NCBI GenBank assembly: GCA_964640795.1
Contig: CAZXIN010000017.1
Location: forward strand, 31,223-95,222
Length of the DNA stretch: 64,000 bases
DNA from: M269 sp964640795
GTDB taxonomy: Bacteria > Pseudomonadota > Gammaproteobacteria > Enterobacterales > Alteromonadaceae
Reading direction: 5' to 3'
The notes beneath the pieces were generated by a model that did not search any database, was not told the DNA's origin, and saw only the letters and a program-made list of their open reading frames with translations. Numbering within the stretch: position 1 is the first letter of the stretch; the number at the start of each line of letters is the position of its first letter. Positions 9,180 through 18,171 of this stretch are shown here, in pieces. Position numbers and translations under genes: made by a program.

Positions 9180-9621
9180 AAAAGCCCTTCTCGCGTTTTA
9201 CCTTGAAAATATAAGAATGAGATAACTTATCACCAATAAACATGCCAGTGATTAAAGCGAATAAGAATAGGAAGGTCACGGGTTGCAGGTATACCAGTGC
9301 AGCAATTGCCGGCCCTGGACAGTAACCGAATATCCCCCATCCAACACCAAACACAACTGCCCCACTCAACAACTTCACATCGATAACTTGATTGTTCTTG
9401 GGTAGAGTAAACATGTCACTAAGCACTGGCTTTTTACGTTTCAAAATAAAACGAAAACTAATCATTGTGGTTAAAACAGCAGATGCCATAACCCACAACA
9501 AATCAGAGTCCCATTGACCAAAAACATTTAAAAAGCCAATAACTTTGCGTGTATCTGTCATATCAGATAAAGCTAACCCAATGCCAAATAAGATACCGCA
9601 GATTAAACTGACTAATCTCAT
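9169..9621 (-). CDS. YeeE/YedE-type (DUF6691) membrane protein, second half-transporter
   Basis: A 150-residue membrane protein with four hydrophobic segments and the conserved GYCPGPAIAAL motif, characteristic of the C-terminal half of YedE/YeeE sulfur-compound transporters (thiosulfate or other sulfur species). Its cysteine lies in that motif. The other half is encoded immediately upstream, so a two-subunit transporter is likely. A GAGG ribosome site precedes ATG 9621. The ion carried cannot be read from sequence. Confidence 0.85.
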   Translation of the reverse strand: MRLVSLICGILFGIGLALSDMTDTRKVIGFLNVFGQWDSDLLWVMASAVLTTMISFRFILKRKKPVLSDMFTLPKNNQVIDVKLLSGAVVFGVGWGIFGYCPGPAIAALVYLQPVTFLFLFALITGMFIGDKLSHSYIFKVKREKGFYDA

Positions 9622-9630
9622 TAATTAACC

Positions 9631-10044
9631 TCACCCAAATGATTCTACGACAAAAACCGTGATGATGGCTGTCAACATAAAAGCCACCGTGGCAACAAGA
9701 GAACGAGGAGAGAGTCGCCCTATCCCACAAACACCATGACCGCTTGTGCAGCCATTGCCGAGGTTAACGCCAATTCCAACTAAAACACCGGCAAGGGCAG
9801 CCAGTGGGTAATTTGCGTCAATATCAGGAATAGGCGCACCACTTATTGCATGAAATAAAAAAGTACCTAACAACATGCCAACAACAAACAGCCACCGCCA
9901 AGTTATATCATCAGTGACTGGTCGTTTTATTGCTGACCATAGAATACCGCTGACACCAGCAATCTTGCCACCAAAAAGCAGCAAGACAGTTGAAGATAAT
10001 CCAATCAATACACCACCAATAACCGGCTTTATTAAGCTATCCAT
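9631..10044 (-). CDS. YeeE/YedE-family membrane protein, first half-transporter
   Basis: A 137-residue membrane protein with four hydrophobic segments. GGKIAGVSGI near the start and the cysteine motif LGNGCTSGHGVCGIGRLSPRS are the hallmark of the YedE/YeeE sulfur transporter family. I start at ATG 10044 because MDSLIKPVIGG matches the usual family N terminus and lies just downstream of the preceding gene. The longer ATG at 10092 would overlap that gene and add a non-conserved extension. Its partner half follows after nine bases. Confidence 0.85.
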   Translation of the reverse strand: MDSLIKPVIGGVLIGLSSTVLLLFGGKIAGVSGILWSAIKRPVTDDITWRWLFVVGMLLGTFLFHAISGAPIPDIDANYPLAALAGVLVGIGVNLGNGCTSGHGVCGIGRLSPRSLVATVAFMLTAIITVFVVESFG

Positions 10045-10048
10045 GTCA

Positions 10049-10246
10049 CTATGAAGATGTTTTTGAGCGAGTACTAAAACCGAATAGAGCATAGACAGGA
10101 CAGAAGTTAATGAAAGCCGTCACAATGAAAACAATGCCGACATAGCCCCACGCTGTTTGCGGGCCTGTAATGGTTAACAAAAGCATCCCTAAGCCCAAGA
10201 TTATACGCAATACTTTATCTATAGAGTTGATGTTAGATGTGAACAT
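10049..10246 (-). CDS. DUF2892 (YgaP-like transmembrane) protein
   Basis: A 65-residue protein with two transmembrane helices and the pattern NINSIDKVLRIILGLG ... FINFCPVYALFGFST typical of DUF2892, the membrane domain also found in the rhodanese YgaP. Start ATG 10246 follows a CAGGAAAA ribosome site; an in-frame upstream start at 10294 lacks one. It leads the YeeE/YedE/Crp operon, which supports a role in reduced-sulfur handling. No rhodanese or persulfide dioxygenase gene is present here. Confidence 0.82.
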   Translation of the reverse strand: MFTSNINSIDKVLRIILGLGMLLLTITGPQTAWGYVGIVFIVTAFINFCPVYALFGFSTRSKTSS

Positions 10247-10522
10247 AGAATTTTCCTGACTGATGAATTTCGACAAATATTCACATAGCGCCAACCTCAG
10301 GTCATGAGACTCAGTCTCTTTCAGCGTATGGCATCATCCCATTCTCGCAGAGTACGAAGACTAGAATCAAAATAAATGCCTACTAAAACGATATTCCTGT
10401 TGTGGCTGTAGGTGGCGCTAAGGTATTCTACGCTCTTTGTATTTATTAATGCGTCAGCAGCTTAATATTCTTAGCCTTGGCGCAACATTCAACCCGTTCA
10501 AATTGTTTGGAAACATCGATAA

Positions 10523-13114
10523 ATGGCAGCAGAGTACCACCCCCAGCAACTGGAAAAAAAAGTTCAACAGCACTGGGAATCCAGTCAGATTTTTCAAGCT
10601 GATGTAGACCCTAATAAAGAAAAGTTTTACTGCCTATGTATGTTCCCCTACCCCAGTGGCAAGCTACATATGGGGCATGTGCGCAATTATACCATTGGTG
10701 ATGTCGTTAGCCGTTTCCAGCGTATGCAAGGCAAGAATGTTATGCAGCCCATGGGTTGGGATGCTTTTGGTTTACCTGCAGAAAACGCAGCGCTAAATAA
10801 TAATAGTCAGCCGGCTAAGTGGACATACGCCAACATCGACTACATGAAAGACCAACTTAAATCTTTAGGTTTTGGTTATGACTGGCGTCGAGAAGTCACA
10901 ACCTGTAAAAAAGATTATTATCGTTGGGAGCAATGGTTCTTTACTCGCCTATTTGAAAAGGGTTTAGTTTACAAAAAGAACGCGACTGTCAATTGGGACC
11001 CTGTTGACCAAACTGTGCTTGCTAATGAACAAGTTATCGATGGTAGAGGTTGGCGCTCAGGTGCGCTTGTGGAACAAAAAGAGATCCCACAGTGGTTTAT
11101 TAAAATCACCGATTACGCTGACCAATTGCTGAATGATATAGACACCCTTGATGACTGGCCTGAGCAGGTCAAAACACAACAAAGAAATTGGATAGGTCGA
11201 TCTGAAGGCGTGCAAATGACCTTTGACATTGCTGACGGCAATGACGCCTTTGACGTGTATACAACCCGGCCAGACACACTGATGGGCGTCACCTATGTCG
11301 CACTAGCAGCACAACATCCGTTGGCGTTAGAAGCCGCAAAGAGCAACCCAGAATTAACCGCGTTTATTGAAGAATGTAAGAACACTAAAACGGCTGAAGC
11401 TGATATGGCGACTATGGAGAAAAAAGGCTGTGCAACAGGTCTTTTTGCTATTCATCCACTGTCTGGCGAAAAAGTGCCAGTATGGGTCGCGAATTTTGTA
11501 TTAATGGATTACGGCTCTGGTGCTGTAATGGCAGTTCCCGGTCATGACCAAAGAGATTGGGAGTTCGCGACAAAATACGGTTTAGAAATCAAGCAGGTCG
11601 TCAGACCCGAAGATGGCTCAGAAGTAGAATGTGATATCACCACAGCAGCTTTCGTTGAGAAAGGTGTCATTACTAATTCGGGCGAATTCGATAACTTAAG
11701 CTTTAAAGCCGCTTTTGATGCTATTGCAGCAAAGCTGAAAAATTTAGGTAAAGGCGACGTTAAGGTCAATTATCGTTTACGTGACTGGGGCGTTTCGCGC
11801 CAGCGCTATTGGGGGGCCCCTATCCCTATGCTGAGAACAGAAGACGGTACATCTGTTCCAGTACCCGCAGATAGGTTACCCGTTGAACTGCCTGAAGATG
11901 TCATTATGGATGGCGTTACTTCTCCAATCAAAGCCGACCCTGAATGGGCCAAAACTGATTTTAATGGCGAACCCGCTACACGCGAAACAGATACCTTTGA
12001 TACCTTTATGGAATCTTCTTGGTACTATGCTCGATATACATCGGCTATGAACAATGATTCTATGCTTGATGAAAGAGAAGCCAATTATTGGCTACCAGCA
12101 GATCAGTACATTGGTGGTATTGAGCATGCCATATTGCATTTGCTGTACTCTCGTTTTTTCCATAAATTGTTACGCGACGAAGGTTTAGTTAATTCAGACG
12201 AACCTTTCAAGCGACTGCTATGTCAAGGTATGGTGCTAGCTGACTCATTTTGCCGTGTCGACAACTCAGGTGCTAGAACATGGTACTCTCCTACCGACGT
12301 CGAAGTGAAGAAAGATGACAAAGGCCGAGTGATAGAGGCTACCCTAAAAGCAGATGGCTTGCCCGTTGAACATAGCGGCATGACCAAGATGTCGAAATCA
12401 AAAAATAACGGTATCGATCCTCAAAAAGTCGTTGAGCAATATGGCGCGGATACTATCCGTTTATTCACTATGTTCGCCGCACCTCCAGAGCAAACACTTG
12501 AGTGGGTTGACTCAGGCGTTGAAGGCGCAAATAGGTTCCTTAAACGCTTATGGCGTTTAGCTCAAGAACATATTGAAGCTGGTACGACAGAGTCGCTCGA
12601 TATCAGTCAATTAACCGGGCCACAAAAAACACTGCGCCGCGAACTACACAAAGCGATAGCGAAAGTAACTGATGATGTCGGTCGCAGGCAAACGTTTAAT
12701 ACAGCGGTTGCAGCGGTCATGGAGTTACTCAATAGCCTGCAAAAAGCAACCAAAGAAACACCTCAAGATAGAGCCTTAATACAAGAAGCACTAGTTGCTG
12801 TTGTTCAATTGCTAAACCCAATAACACCACATATTTGTAGTGAATTATGGCAACAATTAGGACAAGAAGGTGATGTCGAATACAGTGGCTGGCCAAATGT
12901 TGATGAAAAAGCGTTAGTCGAAGACGAAAAGCTTATTATCGTTCAGGTCAACGGTAAGCTAAGAGCAAAAATTACCGTAGCTGCCGATGCAAGCCAAGAA
13001 GACGTAAAAGCACTTGCGCAAGAACAAAGTAATGTGCAATCTTTTATCGAAGGTAAAACAGTGCGTAAAGTCATTTATGTACCGGGGAAACTGGTCAACG
13101 TGGTTGCTAATTAA
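10523..13114 (+). CDS. leuS: Leucyl-tRNA synthetase
   Basis: Charges tRNA-Leu with leucine in the cytoplasm. The 863-residue class I enzyme shows the HMGH signature (GKLHMGHVRNYTIGD, about residue 50), the editing-domain region (TTRPDTLMGVTYVALA), WYYARYTS, and KMSKS (about residue 622, TKMSKSKNNGID). The length equals that of E. coli LeuS. It starts the long plus-strand cluster, and lptE begins within its stop codon (TAATG), an arrangement conserved in gammaproteobacteria. Confidence 0.98.
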   Translation: MAAEYHPQQLEKKVQQHWESSQIFQADVDPNKEKFYCLCMFPYPSGKLHMGHVRNYTIGDVVSRFQRMQGKNVMQPMGWDAFGLPAENAALNNNSQPAKWTYANIDYMKDQLKSLGFGYDWRREVTTCKKDYYRWEQWFFTRLFEKGLVYKKNATVNWDPVDQTVLANEQVIDGRGWRSGALVEQKEIPQWFIKITDYADQLLNDIDTLDDWPEQVKTQQRNWIGRSEGVQMTFDIADGNDAFDVYTTRPDTLMGVTYVALAAQHPLALEAAKSNPELTAFIEECKNTKTAEADMATMEKKGCATGLFAIHPLSGEKVPVWVANFVLMDYGSGAVMAVPGHDQRDWEFATKYGLEIKQVVRPEDGSEVECDITTAAFVEKGVITNSGEFDNLSFKAAFDAIAAKLKNLGKGDVKVNYRLRDWGVSRQRYWGAPIPMLRTEDGTSVPVPADRLPVELPEDVIMDGVTSPIKADPEWAKTDFNGEPATRETDTFDTFMESSWYYARYTSAMNNDSMLDEREANYWLPADQYIGGIEHAILHLLYSRFFHKLLRDEGLVNSDEPFKRLLCQGMVLADSFCRVDNSGARTWYSPTDVEVKKDDKGRVIEATLKADGLPVEHSGMTKMSKSKNNGIDPQKVVEQYGADTIRLFTMFAAPPEQTLEWVDSGVEGANRFLKRLWRLAQEHIEAGTTESLDISQLTGPQKTLRRELHKAIAKVTDDVGRRQTFNTAVAAVMELLNSLQKATKETPQDRALIQEALVAVVQLLNPITPHICSELWQQLGQEGDVEYSGWPNVDEKALVEDEKLIIVQVNGKLRAKITVAADASQEDVKALAQEQSNVQSFIEGKTVRKVIYVPGKLVNVVAN

Positions 13115-13623
13115 TGCGTAAATTCAGCGTTTTATTGTATCTAAGCCTCTCTTTGCTGTTATCCGCTTGTGGTTTTAAGTTGCGAGGAGATTATCAAATC
13201 CCTGAACAATTCAAGCAACTACATGTTGCTAGCAGGCAATCTCATGCGCCGATGCAAAGAACGCTGAAAGCAAGGCTTTCCAGTTTTGATATTGCATTGA
13301 TAGATGACCCTATCGAAGCACAACAAAGCAATACGTCCGTGATTGTATTACAACCGGAAAGATTGGAACGCCAACTTTTATCATTATTTGCCACAGGACA
13401 AGTTGCAGAGTACGAGCTTATTTACACACTCAATTATCAAGTGATAACGCCTAACGAAGAGCCGTTTGATTTCACTGTTGATATTATACGTGAGTACATT
13501 GACGACCCTGATGCTGTATTAGCAAAATCACGCGAGCTTGATTTAATCGTGAGTGAAATGCGCGAACAAGCTGCTGACAACGTGATCCGTCAACTAGCCA
13601 CACTTGAGTCAGTAGTTCAGTAG
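13114..13623 (+). CDS. lptE: LPS-assembly lipoprotein LptE
   Basis: Outer-membrane lipoprotein that plugs the LptD barrel during lipopolysaccharide insertion. The 169-residue product has a signal peptide ending in LLLSACGFKLRG; the SACGF(K/H)LRG motif after the acylated cysteine is diagnostic. The rest is the expected mixed alpha/beta domain with low conservation. It overlaps leuS and holA by one base each, so translation is coupled on both sides. Confidence 0.93.
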   Translation: MRKFSVLLYLSLSLLLSACGFKLRGDYQIPEQFKQLHVASRQSHAPMQRTLKARLSSFDIALIDDPIEAQQSNTSVIVLQPERLERQLLSLFATGQVAEYELIYTLNYQVITPNEEPFDFTVDIIREYIDDPDAVLAKSRELDLIVSEMREQAADNVIRQLATLESVVQ

Positions 13624-14660
13624 TGCAAGTTTACCCAAATCGATTTTTCGACTTACCTGACGGGCCGCTCAAGTGCTGCTACTTAATATTTGGTGATGAG
13701 CCTCAGCAAAAGCTCGATGTCATTGATCACCTACGCGCCAAAGCAAAAGAACAAGGGTATGACGAAAGGCAAAGTCTTGTTGCCGACAATCAATTCGAGT
13801 GGTCAACTCTCATACACGCAAGTCAGAGCTTGTCACTCTTCTCAAGCCGTCAAGTGATTGAGCTTGAGCTACCCACAGGAAAGCCTGGTACAGAGGGAGG
13901 CAAAGTGTTAACGCAAATGGCCGAACAAGCCGATGCGGATACATTACTCGTTGTTCATGGGCCTAAAGCTGGGCGTGATATCCAGAATGCTAAATGGTTT
14001 AAGTCACTCGACAAGCAAGGTATCTTCGTTCCGTGCTTTCCGCTAGAAGGCAGGCAGTTGCAACAATGGGTATCTCAGCGGCTGGCATCCGCCGGTCTTA
14101 CAAAATCTCCCGATATAATTAAGCTTATCTCTGATTATTGTGAAGGTAATCTCCTTGCCGCTCGACAGGAGATAGAAAAACTACAGTTACTGTATCCATC
14201 AGGCGAACTAAGTGTGCAGGACGTCGAGCGAACATTGGTTGACCAATCCCGATTTAATGTATTTCAACTCATTGATTTACTGCTCACTGGAGAAATTCGC
14301 AAAGCAGTAAAAGTATTGTGCCGGCTTGAATCAGAAGGTGTAGAGCCCAATATAATTTTGTGGGCGCTCTGTAAAGAGCAACAAACACTCGCACATATTC
14401 ATTTCGCCAAACAACAAGGGAAGTCATTAAGTAATGTATGGAACGAGCTACGTATTTGGAAAAGCCGTCAAAATTTATATCAAGCAGCTATATCCAGGCT
14501 ATCTATACAACAAGTAGAGAAAATGCAAGCAACACTAGCCGACGCTGATAGCATGTTTAAAGGCAGTCATACTGAAAAACCCTATGTCATGCTGTGTCAT
14601 TTATGTTTGCTGTTTATGCCTGCTGCCTTAGATAATATAGCTTTAGAATCATCTTTTTAA
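13623..14660 (+). CDS. holA: DNA polymerase III delta subunit
   Basis: Delta opens the beta sliding clamp within the clamp-loader complex. The 345-residue product matches HolA length and features: N-terminal FFDLPDGPLKCCYLIFGDEP, SLSLFSSRQVIELELPTGKPG, and the C-terminal collar region with QSRFNVFQLIDLLL. It starts with GTG 13623 inside the lptE stop codon and is followed directly by nadD, the conserved gammaproteobacterial order. Confidence 0.95.
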   Translation: MQVYPNRFFDLPDGPLKCCYLIFGDEPQQKLDVIDHLRAKAKEQGYDERQSLVADNQFEWSTLIHASQSLSLFSSRQVIELELPTGKPGTEGGKVLTQMAEQADADTLLVVHGPKAGRDIQNAKWFKSLDKQGIFVPCFPLEGRQLQQWVSQRLASAGLTKSPDIIKLISDYCEGNLLAARQEIEKLQLLYPSGELSVQDVERTLVDQSRFNVFQLIDLLLTGEIRKAVKVLCRLESEGVEPNIILWALCKEQQTLAHIHFAKQQGKSLSNVWNELRIWKSRQNLYQAAISRLSIQQVEKMQATLADADSMFKGSHTEKPYVMLCHLCLLFMPAALDNIALESSF

Positions 14661-15338
14661 ATGGCCATAAGCTCACAAATAAATAAGTTGGCAATTCTTG
14701 GAGGTACTTTTGACCCTCCACATAAAGCACATTTGTCGATAGCACTCGAAGCCTGTGAGAAAGCAGAAATCAGCAACATTGCCTTATTACCTTGTCGCAT
14801 CCCAGCACTTAAGTCGTCTCCTACTGTCACAGCTCAGCATAGGCTAAACATGCTAAGATTGGCCATTGAGCAGAAGACAGGTATTTGTATTGATAACCGT
14901 GAGCTTCTTACTCATTCGACATCTTTCACCATCAATACACTTGAAGCATTAAAAGCCGAAAAACCAGCCACGACTCTTTTTTTTATTATTGGCACTGACA
15001 ACCTACTAACTTTTGATAAATGGCATCGGTGGCAAGATATACTAGAGCTTTGTCACTTGATTGTGTGTCGTCGTTCAAGTGATGTTCAATACGACGAGAG
15101 CTCTCTTAAAGACCTTAATAACAACTTAAGAAACCGGTTAGTGACTGATATGAAGCAATGTCAGTTAGCGCCAGCGGGTTACATTTATTTGGCTGATACA
15201 GCCCTGTCCGATATATCTTCAACAGAAATTCGTCATGCACTAGAACAAGGGTATGATGTATCAAAATGGCTGGAACCTAAAGTTTATAGCTATATTAAAC
15301 AACATGGGCTCTATCAGCAGACGGGTAACACCTGTTAA
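14661..15338 (+). CDS. nadD: Nicotinate-nucleotide adenylyltransferase
   Basis: Makes nicotinate adenine dinucleotide from nicotinate mononucleotide and ATP in NAD synthesis. Nucleotidyltransferase motifs are intact: GGTFDPPHKAHL near the N terminus, and the ISSTEIRHALEQG motif near the C terminus that binds ATP phosphates. At 225 residues it is of normal size. ATG 14661 follows the holA stop with no gap. Confidence 0.96.
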   Translation: MAISSQINKLAILGGTFDPPHKAHLSIALEACEKAEISNIALLPCRIPALKSSPTVTAQHRLNMLRLAIEQKTGICIDNRELLTHSTSFTINTLEALKAEKPATTLFFIIGTDNLLTFDKWHRWQDILELCHLIVCRRSSDVQYDESSLKDLNNNLRNRLVTDMKQCQLAPAGYIYLADTALSDISSTEIRHALEQGYDVSKWLEPKVYSYIKQHGLYQQTGNTC

Positions 15339-15394
15339 ACTACCCATTATTAGACCAAACATACGCAAAACCCAAAAACTCTTAAGGAGAACTT

Positions 15395-15712
15395 TTGCAG
15401 CAAGAACAACTCAAACAATTTATTATCGATAAAATCGAAGACCTAAAAGCACGCGATATTATTGAGCTTGACGTCACTGGAAAATCAACCATAACAGATA
15501 CCATGCTTATATGCTCTGGCAACTCTAAACGACATGTCGTATCAGTGGCTGACAATATTGTTATCAGTGCTAAGCAAGAAGGCATACAACCATTAAATGT
15601 CGAAGGTCAAGATACTGGAGAGTGGGTGCTCGTTGATTTTGGTGAGATTATCGTACATGTCATGCAAGACGATACACGTGATTTTTATCAGCTCGAAAAG
15701 CTGTGGTCATAA
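15395..15712 (+). CDS. rsfS: Ribosome silencing factor RsfS
   Basis: RsfS (YbeB/Iojap) binds ribosomal protein uL14 and blocks subunit joining in starvation. The 105-residue protein shows the family core ITDTMLICSGNSKRHVVSVAD, EGQDTGEWVLVDFGEIIVHVM and RDFYQLEKLW. Initiation is at TTG 15395, directly after a strong AAGGAGA ribosome site. It lies between nadD and rlmH, as usual. Confidence 0.96.
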   Translation: MQQEQLKQFIIDKIEDLKARDIIELDVTGKSTITDTMLICSGNSKRHVVSVADNIVISAKQEGIQPLNVEGQDTGEWVLVDFGEIIVHVMQDDTRDFYQLEKLWS

Positions 15713-15765
15713 CAATTAACCTCTTGTCACCCATTAGAGCTCATTAGTCGGTAAGGCGATTTAAC

Positions 15766-16236
15766 ATGCGTATTCAACTCGTCGCTGTCGGTACCAAAAT
15801 GCCTGACTGGGTTAAAGCAGGTTACCTAGAATACAGTCGCCGCTTCCCTCATGATATGCCACTTCAGTTAACTGAAATCCCTGCAGGTAAACGAGGAAAA
15901 AATGCGGATGTTAAACGCATTTTGCAAAAAGAAGCTGAGCTCAGCCTAAATGCCGTACCTAAAGGAAATAAAATCGTTGCTTTAGAAGTATTAGGTAAAC
16001 CATGGGATACGCCCAAATTAGCGAGTAACATGAAAGCTTGGCAGATGGATGGTAGAGACGTAAGCCTACTCATTGGCGGCCCTGAAGGTATGTCTCAAGA
16101 GTGCCGCAATGCAGCTGAGCAGCTTTGGTCTTTGTCAGCGTTGACGCTTCCACACCCATTAGTTCGTATCATTGTTGCCGAAAGCCTGTACAGAGCATGG
16201 TCTTTAAATAATAATCACCCCTACCATAGAGAATAA
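15766..16236 (+). CDS. rlmH: 23S rRNA m3-pseudouridine-1915 methyltransferase RlmH
   Basis: SPOUT-fold methyltransferase acting on pseudouridine 1915 in helix 69 of 23S rRNA. The 156-residue length is exact for the family. The trefoil-knot SAM site is visible as SLLIGGPEGMS, and the C-terminal HPLVRIIVAESLYRAWSLNNNHPYHRE block is nearly invariant. It precedes mrdA by 21 bp. Confidence 0.97.
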   Translation: MRIQLVAVGTKMPDWVKAGYLEYSRRFPHDMPLQLTEIPAGKRGKNADVKRILQKEAELSLNAVPKGNKIVALEVLGKPWDTPKLASNMKAWQMDGRDVSLLIGGPEGMSQECRNAAEQLWSLSALTLPHPLVRIIVAESLYRAWSLNNNHPYHRE

Positions 16237-16257
16237 GAAGGTCACTAAACCCTAACC

Positions 16258-18171
16258 ATGGTTTTTAAACGTATATCAATCCGAGACCACACCGCAGAGG
16301 CCAATTTATTTGCGCGTCGTACGTTTATAGCGTTATTGGTCATAGTAGCCATGATCTTTACTCTTCTCAGTAACCTTTATTATTTGCAAATAGAACGCCA
16401 CGAAGACTATCAAACACGGTCCAACGGTAATCGCATTAAGGTGCTCCCTGTTGCACCAAACCGTGGGCTTATTTATGACAGAAACGGAGTGGTATTAGCT
16501 GAAAACCGCCCCGTTTATAGTCTAAAAGTTATTCCTGAGGAAACAGAAGAGCTCGACACAACGTTAGCCCAGTTGTCAGCCTTACTTGATATTACAGACG
16601 AAGAAGTCGCAGATTTTCAAAAAGAATTTCGCAGTACACGTCGCTTCAAACCCGTTACCTTACGCAATCAGCTTAACGAACAAGATGTAGCACTGTTTTC
16701 TGCTCATCAACATAAGTTCAAAGGTGTGTCTATCGACGCCAGATTGACTCGCTATTATCCCTATGCAGAAAGCCTGACACATATGCTGGGGTATGTTGCC
16801 AAAATCAATAAACGCGATTTACAAAAACTGACCGAAGCCGGATTTGAAGACAACTATGCTGCTACATACGATATCGGTAAGCTAGGTATCGAAAAATACC
16901 ATGAGAACTTATTGCATGGGCAAGTTGGTTATCAGGAAGTTGAGGTCAATAGTCAAGGGCGCGCTATTCGTACTCTGTCTTTCACTCCCCCCGTCCCAGG
17001 ACAAGACATCGTATTAAACATCGATGTTAATTTACAAATGGCCGCACAGAAAGCACTCGAAGGGAAACGAGGTGCCGTTGTCGTTATGGATGCTCGTGAC
17101 GGTGGCGTTTTGTCCCTTTACAGCAACCCAAGCTATGACCCTAACTTATTCGTCAATGGTATTAGCAGTAAAAATTACAGTGCCCTATTACAATCCAAAG
17201 ACCGGCCGCTCATTAATCGAGCAACCCAAGGTCAGTATCCACCAGCTTCTACTATCAAGCCTCATATGGCACTTCTGGCATTAGATGAAGAAGTGATTCA
17301 ACCGGATACCACTATTCGCGACAATGGCAGCTTCCAGTTGCGTAATTCTAGTCATAAATGGCGCGACTGGAGAAAATGGGGGCATAGAAACGCTGATGGC
17401 AAAAATAGAATTAATGTGACAGACGCAATCAAACAGTCATGTGACATCTTCTTTTATGACATAGCATACAAACTCGGAATAGATAGGATCAGCGCAAAGA
17501 TGTTTGAGTTTGGCTTTGGGGATTACACTGGCATTGATTTGTACGAGGAATCCGCTGCGATTATGCCTGATAGAGGTTGGAAACGCGCAAACAAAAACCT
17601 CCCTTGGTATCCTGGCGATACCGTTATCATTGGTATCGGGCAAAGCTATTGGACGACAACACCACTACAATTAGCACAATCGGTAGCAACCCTAGCCAAT
17701 AGAGGAACACGCTACGTTCCTCAGATCATTCGTGGCAATATGATTGAAGGTAGGCAACTTATTTTCGACCCCAAAGAATTACGCCCCGTTGAGATAAAAA
17801 ACCCTGACAACTGGGACATTGTCCTTAATGGCATGTATAGCGTTGTTAACGAAGAGAAAGGAACAGCATTAACAGCATTTAAAGATGCGAACTATATCTC
17901 CGCTGGTAAAACCGGAACGGCGCAGCTTTTCCAAATTGCACAAGATGAAAAATACGATAAAGAGAACGTCGCTGATCGCTTAAGAGATAATGCCATGTAT
18001 GTTGGCTATGCCCCATACGATAACCCAGAAGTTGTGATTGCTGTGGCTCTTGAAAATGCAGGCAGTGGCGCTGCAACGCCGGTAGCTAGGCAAGTCATGG
18101 ATTACTATTTTAGAGATCAACCAGCAATCATTGCTCAAGAAGTGGAAAGTACCAACATTGCTGCGCGATAA
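16258..18171 (+). CDS. mrdA: Penicillin-binding protein 2 (elongasome transpeptidase)
   Basis: Cross-links septum-independent side-wall peptidoglycan together with RodA. The 637-residue protein has a short cytoplasmic tail, one membrane anchor (about 20-42), a dimerisation domain with RGLIYDRNG, and the transpeptidase domain: SxxK in PASTIKPHM (catalytic Ser331), SCD in IKQSCDIFFYD and KTG in AGKTGTAQ (Lys551). It is upstream of and overlaps mrdB, forming the conserved rod-shape operon. Confidence 0.97.
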   Translation: MVFKRISIRDHTAEANLFARRTFIALLVIVAMIFTLLSNLYYLQIERHEDYQTRSNGNRIKVLPVAPNRGLIYDRNGVVLAENRPVYSLKVIPEETEELDTTLAQLSALLDITDEEVADFQKEFRSTRRFKPVTLRNQLNEQDVALFSAHQHKFKGVSIDARLTRYYPYAESLTHMLGYVAKINKRDLQKLTEAGFEDNYAATYDIGKLGIEKYHENLLHGQVGYQEVEVNSQGRAIRTLSFTPPVPGQDIVLNIDVNLQMAAQKALEGKRGAVVVMDARDGGVLSLYSNPSYDPNLFVNGISSKNYSALLQSKDRPLINRATQGQYPPASTIKPHMALLALDEEVIQPDTTIRDNGSFQLRNSSHKWRDWRKWGHRNADGKNRINVTDAIKQSCDIFFYDIAYKLGIDRISAKMFEFGFGDYTGIDLYEESAAIMPDRGWKRANKNLPWYPGDTVIIGIGQSYWTTTPLQLAQSVATLANRGTRYVPQIIRGNMIEGRQLIFDPKELRPVEIKNPDNWDIVLNGMYSVVNEEKGTALTAFKDANYISAGKTGTAQLFQIAQDEKYDKENVADRLRDNAMYVGYAPYDNPEVVIAVALENAGSGAATPVARQVMDYYFRDQPAIIAQEVESTNIAAR

